This document shows positions 57,645 through 64,000 of a stretch of DNA of 64,000 nucleotides, piece by piece (position 1 is the first letter of the stretch; the number at the start of each line of letters is the position of its first letter). The translations under genes were made by a program, and so were the position numbers. The notes below the pieces were generated by a model. It saw nothing but the letters and a program-made list of their open reading frames with translations, did no database searches and had not been told where the DNA came from. The stretch is from Thysanoteuthis rhombus (lineage: Eukaryota; Mollusca; Cephalopoda; Oegopsida; Thysanoteuthidae): assembly GCA_963457665.1 (NCBI GenBank), contig OY735237.1, positions 5,007,832 through 5,071,831 of the forward strand, in the 5' to 3' direction.

Positions 57645-58700
57645 AATAAAAGAGCTGTTAAAGATGGCATTAGAAGTGTTTAGTTTTAATAAACATCATT
57701 GATGAAGATTGCCTTCGACTGTATATTATGACAGCTGTTATATCAGCATGCATTAAAAAAATTGTGAAGATTGGCAGATTTTTGTGTACTGATTCTAGCA
57801 TTGAAGATGGAAAAAAATATGCAATTTTTTGGTATATTATGCTTTTTTTAAGTTAAAAATGTGACTTGAACACACAAAAAGATTCTATATTAAAGATTTC
57901 TCACTGAATGATAAGATATTAGATAAGAATAATTAACATTGCACAATATACTCAAAAATCCAAATCATTGAAAATCATTTGATGTGTGGCTTCCACAATT
58001 TTAAAGTGAAAATTAAAAAATTCCAAACTACCAGATTGTATTTCCATGTGTAATTCACTACTTTATGTAACAAAAATGTTCTATTTTTGGAACAAATTTT
58101 GTCAGTCAGTGAAAAGTGGATACTTCACAACAACATGGAACATAAGAGGCCGTGGGTAAGCAAAATGAACCACTAACTGTATCAAAAGCCGGTCAGCATC
58201 TAAAGAAATTGATTCTGTCTTCATGGTTGGTTTGGAAGGGAGTCTTATACTAAGAGCTCCTCTTGGAGATTAGAATGATTGATTCGAACAAATACTGCTC
58301 CCAATTGAGCTAATCGAAGGCGGTGATGAACAAGAAAGTGTCTGGATCAATCAAAAGGACATAATATTCTATCTGGCCAATTCTAGCCCCCATGACTATT
58401 TAGTGACCGACTAATTGTTAGAGCTTGGTGAAGAAGTTTTCACTTATCTGTTGTATTCACCAGATTGTACAGCTTTAAATTACTATTTATTCCAGTCTTT
58501 AGAGAATCCTCTTAATGAAAAAAAAATTCAATTCCTATGAGAACTGAATTATGAAATTACTTGAAAGAAAGCAGAAGATAGTCAAACTAAATGGTAAAAA
58601 CATTGTATAATAGAGTTAATGTTGAAAGAAAATCTGAATAAAACGTTTGGCTCAGATGTTAGTTGAATTGAAAGGAGGTTGGTGTAAATGATTTATACCT
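57645..58700 (+). pseudogene. Mariner transposase pseudogene, nearly full length
   Basis: Broken frames give GDFSLNDKIL-like N-terminal sequence, then, past 58,090, SVKSGYFTTTWNIRGRG against the family ILTGDEKWI..N; then SKAGQHLKKLILSSWLVWKG (family P.LHPKKVMLSVWWDWKG), LLLEIRMIDSNKYCSQL, LLYSPDCTALNYYLFQSLEN (family PYSPDLAPSDYHLF.SLQN; the catalytic Asp positions partly altered) and WQKIV-like end. Many frameshifts and stops. The order covers helix-turn-helix and catalytic domains. Confidence 0.75.
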
Positions 58701-59376
58701 GTAGAATGGACTAATAAAATCACAAACAAATGATAAATAGGAATGAAATGTTTTGATCAAATCCTGGCTTGAATAAAAGAAGGTCGGACTACTGGATTTG
58801 ATAAATTACAAACACAAACCCAGTATATTAGAACAAAAGCTTTTGATCAACCCTTGTAGCTTGGATTACATGACTTGTACGTGTTGCAGCATTAGACTGA
58901 AGAGTAATCTTGCTGTGGGATGGCAAATAAAGAAGATGCAATAGTTTTTTCATCTTATGGTTCACCAAATTCTCTCACCTTAAATAATTGGTTCCAGCTG
59001 CAATAACACAGAACTAATGAGCCTTTCTGATGTTTACTTGTGTGCATAAAACTTGAAAGCATAGACTGATGAACATATTGCAGGGGTTAGGTAGAGAGGC
59101 TGCATCTTGAAGAATGAAAGAAAAATGCCTTATTTTCTAAAAAAGCTTGAAAAAATAATTAGTTTTTGCAAAACAAATATTAAAGATAAATTGAATTAAT
59201 TAAATTCATTGTCTTCTGAGTTCTGAGATGAACTCTTTTCATTTATCCACACATTATTCAGACTGATTAATATCTTTATATTTGTTGTCTGAAGTTCTGA
59301 GGTGAAGTATCATCATTATTTCACATTTTTGGACTATCATTTTCCTCTTTGTTGTTCTTAACACAATGTTTAGATT

Positions 59377-59385
<9 letters not shown>

Positions 59386-59435
<50 letters not shown>

Positions 59436-59668
59436 GTAAAAAAAATGCAAACCAAATGCATATTGTAGCATTGTATGGAAACTATATATATATATATATA
59501 TATAAAAAAATGCAAACCAAATGCATATTGTAGCATTGTATGGAAACTATATATATATATATAAAAAAATGCAAACCAAATGCATATTGTAGCATTGTAT
59601 GGAAACTATATATATATATATATATATAAAAAAATGCAAACCAAATGCATATTGTAGCATTGTATGGA

Positions 59669-59710
<42 letters not shown>

Positions 59711-59755
59711 ATGCAAACCAAATGCATATTGTAGCATTGTATGGAAACTATACTG
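59386..59755. repeat. Tandem array: near-identical 50-bp unit alternating with variable (TA)n
   Basis: Five copies of a unit containing AAAAATGCAAACCAAATGCA, TATTGTAGCATTGTATGG and AAACTA are separated by TA runs of different lengths (about 8 to 25 bp). The 50-bp units look identical while the TA spacers vary, so the array is young. The 71-codon frame over it is an artefact. Confidence 0.92.
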
Positions 59756-59764
59756 CAATATGGT

Positions 59765-60070
59765 GATAGAACTCATTCTTTGTGTTGTTTATGTTGTTCT
59801 CACACATTTTGGCTGATCTATTCTATGCCTTCTTCAAGAGTACTATATGTATGAAGAGAGAATTTTCTTTTCTTTGTTGTGCGTACCTGAAAACGGTAGC
59901 ATACAGAAAACTTGAAACCCTCTCTTTCCATAAATAAAGTACACCTGAAGAAGGCGATAGAACGAATTGGCTGAAAAATTGTGTTAACAATAAAAGTAAC
60001 AAAAAGAATGAGTTCAGTTGTTGAAACAATAATTGGAATGATACTGACTCTTCTCAAAATTATAGACAAT
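59765..60070. repeat. Inverted pair of the GAAGAAGGCTGTAGAAT family
   Basis: Left arm (about 59,768-59,838, minus) reads CTTGAAGAAGGCATAGAATA, GATCAGCCAAAATGTG, AACAACATAAACAACACAAA; right arm (59,941-60,012, plus) reads CTGAAGAAGGCGATAGAACG, TTGGCTGAAAAATTGTG, AATAAAAGTAACAAAAAGAA. The arms are complementary with a 100-bp loop. Confidence 0.6.
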
Positions 60071-60094
60071 ACCTTTATTGGATTGTTACTTTAA

Positions 60095-60165
60095 TCTTCC
60101 CTGGGCATCCCATGCTTGTGGCCTTGTGCCAAACTAAGCTATGTTTAGTAAATAACAAGCACTGA
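60095..60165 (+). repeat. SINE 3' fragment (GGCCTTGTGCCAGACTAAG family)
   Basis: TGGCCTTGTGCCAAACTAAG and TTTAGTAAATAAC match the tails of the copies at 12.3 and 49.1 kb. Confidence 0.45.
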
Positions 60166-62220
60166 GAGGGACATTTGAAATATTGTTTTGTAGATATGTA
60201 TATTCTGGAACATGAACAAAATCTGATATCAGATGACAATGTTTAAGTTTTCCCAATAGAAGAAAATATTTCATTTTTATTAACAAAATTCATCTTGAAA
60301 TTCTAAAATGGAAAAAATGTTTCTTTTGATACACTTACTACATTTTCTCCATGAAAAATTTGTTTGTTTTCCCACTGATCTCTCAAATTTTCAAAAGATT
60401 ATTGATGCTGTCAAAAGTTTCACATAAGACATTTTGAGAGGAGAAAAAAAATGAGAAGAATGAATATACCATATTTGCTGTTATATAAGATGCACATTTA
60501 CATAAAAAAAAAACGACGAAACAAATTCTGCAAATATTACACTGTATTCAATGCTCTGGTATTATGACTAGGGGGTTATCCACTGAAGTTCAAAATAGAC
60601 AGCTACAAGGCTTAAATATCTTTGTAAACCTTTCATCTTATACGCCGGCAAATATGGTAACTATTTTTGATATCTTCAACATGTATAGAGGTTAAAACTG
60701 CTTGCAAAACCCCATCTGATCCTTCAAAAAATAGAATATAATGTTACCTTTTTTCGTCTTTTTCACAACCCCTTATTTAATATCAAGTCTGGTTTTTGGT
60801 ATGCAGATGTTATTTGTACTTTATGAAGGACTCTTTTTAACTGCCTTTTGAGGGGTTATCAAATTTCCTTGTTTAAGGGTGGAAGGGTACCAACATCTGT
60901 ACAATCCTTTTAGAAATAGATATGGAACGGGTGGGGGGCACTTGACATCAACACATAAGACAAAACCAAACCAGACATAGATAAAGATGGTAATTTTCAA
61001 AACTTTTAGAAGGTACAATTTTGGAAGTTAAAGAGAGGAAGGGGATAATGCAAGCACACAAATACAAAATTGGCTATTGCTAAGGAAGTCCTGCTATGTG
61101 GGTACATATTTTCACTGACTGCTGGTAATATAACATCACTATTACTGCTACTGTATCAATTTTAATTTTTTTACTCAATTCATTTAAAAAACAATGACTC
61201 AAGACCTGGAGAGCTCAGGGGTTAAGAGGGAAGGAGAATAAGAGAGAGGGAGAAATAAGTTATTCATTGATCAATCCCAATACGGTATGCTGTCAAAAGA
61301 TGCTAGTTGCCTGATGGTTTCCACTGAGTAACTAACTCGACATGTTTCGTTGATTTGAAAACTTTTTCTGGTTTTGCTAAAGAATTAGAAAAGAAAAGAA
61401 CAAATTTCAAAAACAGTTTATTGAGATTAACAGATTCTAACCAACTGACAAATTCTGTTCATAATGCACAGCGGTATTTTTTCAAAATGGCCCGCTCTTA
61501 TAAGAAAATAATTTGATAACTAGATTCTCCTAGATTTAGTATTTTAATCTTTACATTTTATAAAGTATGAAATATAGAGGCACAAGTCATAACTTGAGCT
61601 GTCGGGGCCAGACTCATTGATTGGGGCCTCAAATCAGCTCCTATAGCATGTGCATTTGCAACACATGTTCCTTAAGTTATCAAAAAGTGAAGGATCGCAA
61701 ATTCTTTTTTTGAAAATTCTTTTTTCAAAATTTTTTTTATTTATGGTGAATTTGTTACATTTCAAAAAATATCTAGGTAAGGAAATGAAAAGCTCACAAA
61801 GCATACAATGTAGGATAATTCAATTTTGCGAAGCCTGTGCACTTGATGGTAGCTTGTTTTTCAGTCTTTATCCCATTCCTTTAGTATCTAATATGATTTT
61901 TGTCATTTAGATATATTAACTAATAATATCAATAAAATGTTTGCGAATTTGGGTCGGAATTTTTTTAGATGCTGGAAACTTTTACTTGATTTCAAAAAGA
62001 ATTTTGCGACTTGAAATTTTTCTTGTCTGAGACCTCTGTGGGGCTCCTTCCTCACCAGGGCTCTGGGGCATTGCCCCATTGGTAGGGACAGCCCTGTCTA
62101 TATGGCTTTCTCCTAGGAATTGATAAACTCAACAATTACAGCATAGAATAATTAGATGTAGTATTTTACATTCTGTAAGCCACGAGTACAATACACATTG
62201 TTTTGCTAACAGTATACCTC
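60166..62220. other. Unassigned stretch
   Basis: No exon, RNA gene or recognised transposon was seen in 2 kb. Frames of 60-86 codons occur but show no domain or splice context. Confidence 0.45.
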
Positions 62221-62221
62221 A

Positions 62222-62405
62222 TCATCATTATTATCAGTCTTTTAACGTCCATCATTGGACATAGACCTTCCCCAGGATTTGCTACAATTCTCTATCATGA
62301 GTATCATGGGTATTGCGGAGCCAGTATTTTCTGAATTTGTCTAGTGCATCTCTCCATCTAGTATTCCGTCGGCCTCGGTTTCGCATGTGATCTCTGGGAA
62401 TGGGT
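62222..62405 (-). mobile_element. RTE-type LINE 3' end
   Basis: The minus strand codes PIPRDHMRNRGRRNTRWRDA, LDKFRKYWLRNTHDTHDREL (with a short duplicated Thr-His-Asp), then the 3' end with GTCTATGTCCAATGATGG and a TGATGA tail. Confidence 0.7.
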
Positions 62406-62639
62406 GAACCTAAAACACTGCAGTATCTGAGAAAAACTCCTTCTCTCTTACTCTCATGCATACGTAGCCAGTCAGACCAACTCAAAAACTGGAAGACACC
62501 TTGAGAATTTTGGTGGACAGTTTTTAATAACAACAAATATCTCAGCTTTGGAGAAAAAAAGAGTCAGTCAAGATTGAATATCTTCTTTCTGATGTTATCT
62601 TGTAAAGTCATTGGAAAGAAAAAAGAAAACCTATCTAGT

Positions 62640-63100
62640 AAGTTTTAAAGATCTCCAGATGCAACACACTCCCGAGGAAAGCTGAAGAACACATCAGTCC
62701 AGAAATTGTGGGAAAAACAACAAGCAAAGATGGAGATTATTATGTGTGGTTAGTTTTAACTAATTTCTTCATCTATGTTTTATTTTACTACATTTTAGAA
62801 TTTTGCTGAAACATTCCAGAACACAAGAGACATCTGAGGGAGGCCAAATGATCGAGAGCCAAAACATTGTAAAAAAAAAAAATAAAATGGCAAAGATATA
62901 TAAGAAATAAGTCTGAACCAATTACATACATTGATTAAAACACCTTGACTAACAAAATAAAATAAAAGATGAAAAATATATGGATTAATGGAAACAATTG
63001 ATCTTGGAACTTCAGATAATGTATGAAGGCTAGAGAATATAGTGGCTGAAACATTGAGTTGAAAATAACAAAGATGAAGATAACTTCTGTAAAATATCTG
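62640..63100 (+). repeat. Several GAAACGTTG-type repeat scraps
   Basis: CCGAGGAAAGCTGAAGAACA with AATTGTGGG (62,671-62,715), GGGAGGCCAAATGATCGAGA with GCCAAAACATTG (62,836-62,868), and GGCTAGAGAATATAGTGGCT with GAAACATTG (63,027-63,056), each followed by AACAAAGATG-like sequence. Diverged copies of one repeat. Confidence 0.4.
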
Positions 63101-63607
63101 TAATAATGCATCTTATAGACCATTTTGTGTCCAGTAAAGTTATGAATATACTTTTTTTTTTTTTGTTTGGTATAAATTGGATAAATAATTTTTTTTTTAC
63201 TTGAATAGGAGCAAAGACATTACCTATATTTCATAACCAAAGTTGAAAGAAAAATTTCCCAACTTCATCTTCATCCCCATCCAACGCCACAATTGTTTAG
63301 TGTGTCCTTCGAGCAATCACATATCTCTGCAATTTGCTGAGCAATCACATCATCAAAATGACGCACAATGCCGTCCGGCAAACGTTAATTTCCCCGGAAT
63401 TATGTGTGTGCCATTGATTCATCATTACCATCGGCTGGCTTCAGTTAGGGATGACTTGATTTTTATTTTTATACTAAATGTTATCCTGACTGAAGATCTG
63501 TCTATGTTGTGTAGAAACTCTAAGAGCATTATTATGTATTGATTTTATTTGAACCATTGTTCTCATGTTGGTTGTTATGGATATTGTTATAGAATGTTTC
63601 GAATGTG

Positions 63608-63800
63608 CACCGTCCAGCCTCCTTCGGGTGCATATTTTGCTCTCATTTTTGGCTGTCTAATAACAAGAATCAACTAAACAGATATCTCCGAGCATAGTCA
63701 GCCAAAAATGAGAACAAATAGGCACCTGAAGAAGGTTGGAGGGTACAAGGCCAAAACGTTGGTTGTATCTATGGTTCGCATGATCATAAATAACATCTGT
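63608..63800. repeat. Inverted pair (hairpin) of the GAAACGTTG-type repeat
   Basis: Left arm (63,608-63,656) CACCGTCCAGCCTCCTTCGG, GTGCATATTTTGCTCTCATT, TTTGGCTG; right arm (63,700-63,749) CAGCCAAAAATGAGAACAAA, TAGGCACCTGAAGAAGGTTG, GAGGGTAC. The arms are complementary with few mismatches and a 43-bp loop. The right arm continues into GGCCAAAACGTTGGTTGTAT. Confidence 0.6.
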
Positions 63801-64000
63801 AATAACAAAAATGAGAACAATCATATGAATAAAAATCAATACCTAATAATAATGAAGGTAACTGTTGAAATATTTGGAATCTTGCAAATTATCTAGCCAT
63901 TTGATATTGATGGAAAATAGCCTACTAAGAGCAATAGGTCTTGGTCCCCTTCAAAGTACTTTGGGAACTCACATACTCATCATAGCATCCAGTTCACTTT

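Noticed and set aside
63243-63542. 99-codon plus-strand frame with several Cys and His
   Set aside because: The Cys/His pattern does not fit a zinc finger, and no splice sites or homology were recognised.

Overview
The window looks like repeat-rich, AT-rich intergenic and intronic DNA from a mollusc, most plausibly a cephalopod. The grounds are: spliced genes with polypyrimidine-CAG acceptors and GT donors, exons separated by kilobases, many (TA)n arrays, several tRNA-derived and 5S-like short repeats, RTE-type LINE and mariner remains, and a mollusc-like repeat motif (GGAGTTATCTCC). The species is an inference. No bacterial, plasmid, CRISPR or intact viral features were seen.

Only two host genes can be supported. 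(1) At 4,719-5,070 (+) lies the terminal coding exon of a small membrane protein with two likely membrane segments and an acidic tail; I do not recognise the family, and its upstream exons were not found. (2) At 36,092-42,756 (-) lies a complete four-coding-exon gene for multiple inositol polyphosphate phosphatase (MINPP1). Its splice phases fit, giving 488 residues, with an N-terminal signal peptide, the RHGxRxP catalytic motif and an HGE second motif. It has a hydrophobic C-terminus instead of an ER-retention tetrapeptide. Its ATG directly follows a splice acceptor, so a 5' untranslated exon should lie upstream (higher coordinates).

Layout. 1-4.7 kb: short repeats, including a palindromic tRNA-like element. 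4.7-6.1 kb: terminal exon, 3' flank and a hAT-like MITE. 6.1-16 kb: mariner fragment, tandem copies of a short repeat, a pogo-like MITE and much unassigned AT-rich DNA. 16-30 kb: the longest RTE LINE fragment, more palindromic elements, a purine-rich repeat, a 5S-like fragment, a hAT-like MITE and an odd 1.7 kb block. 31-36 kb: mariner, tandem duplications and a Penelope-like reverse transcriptase scrap. 36-43 kb: MINPP1, whose introns hold LINE and other repeats, among them a LINE with a 5' inversion and a 13-bp target-site duplication. 43-52 kb: repeat-dense, with (TA)n arrays. 52-55 kb: 5S-like SINE and a long polypurine tract. 55-64 kb: tRNA-like SINE, several tandem arrays, a mariner pseudogene, a LINE 3' end and two more inverted-repeat pairs.

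The two genes show no functional link. The most notable unexplained theme is that several unrelated repeat families here form imperfect palindromes or inverted pairs, often beside (TA)n arrays. All identities rest on reading by eye; no database search or folding was run.
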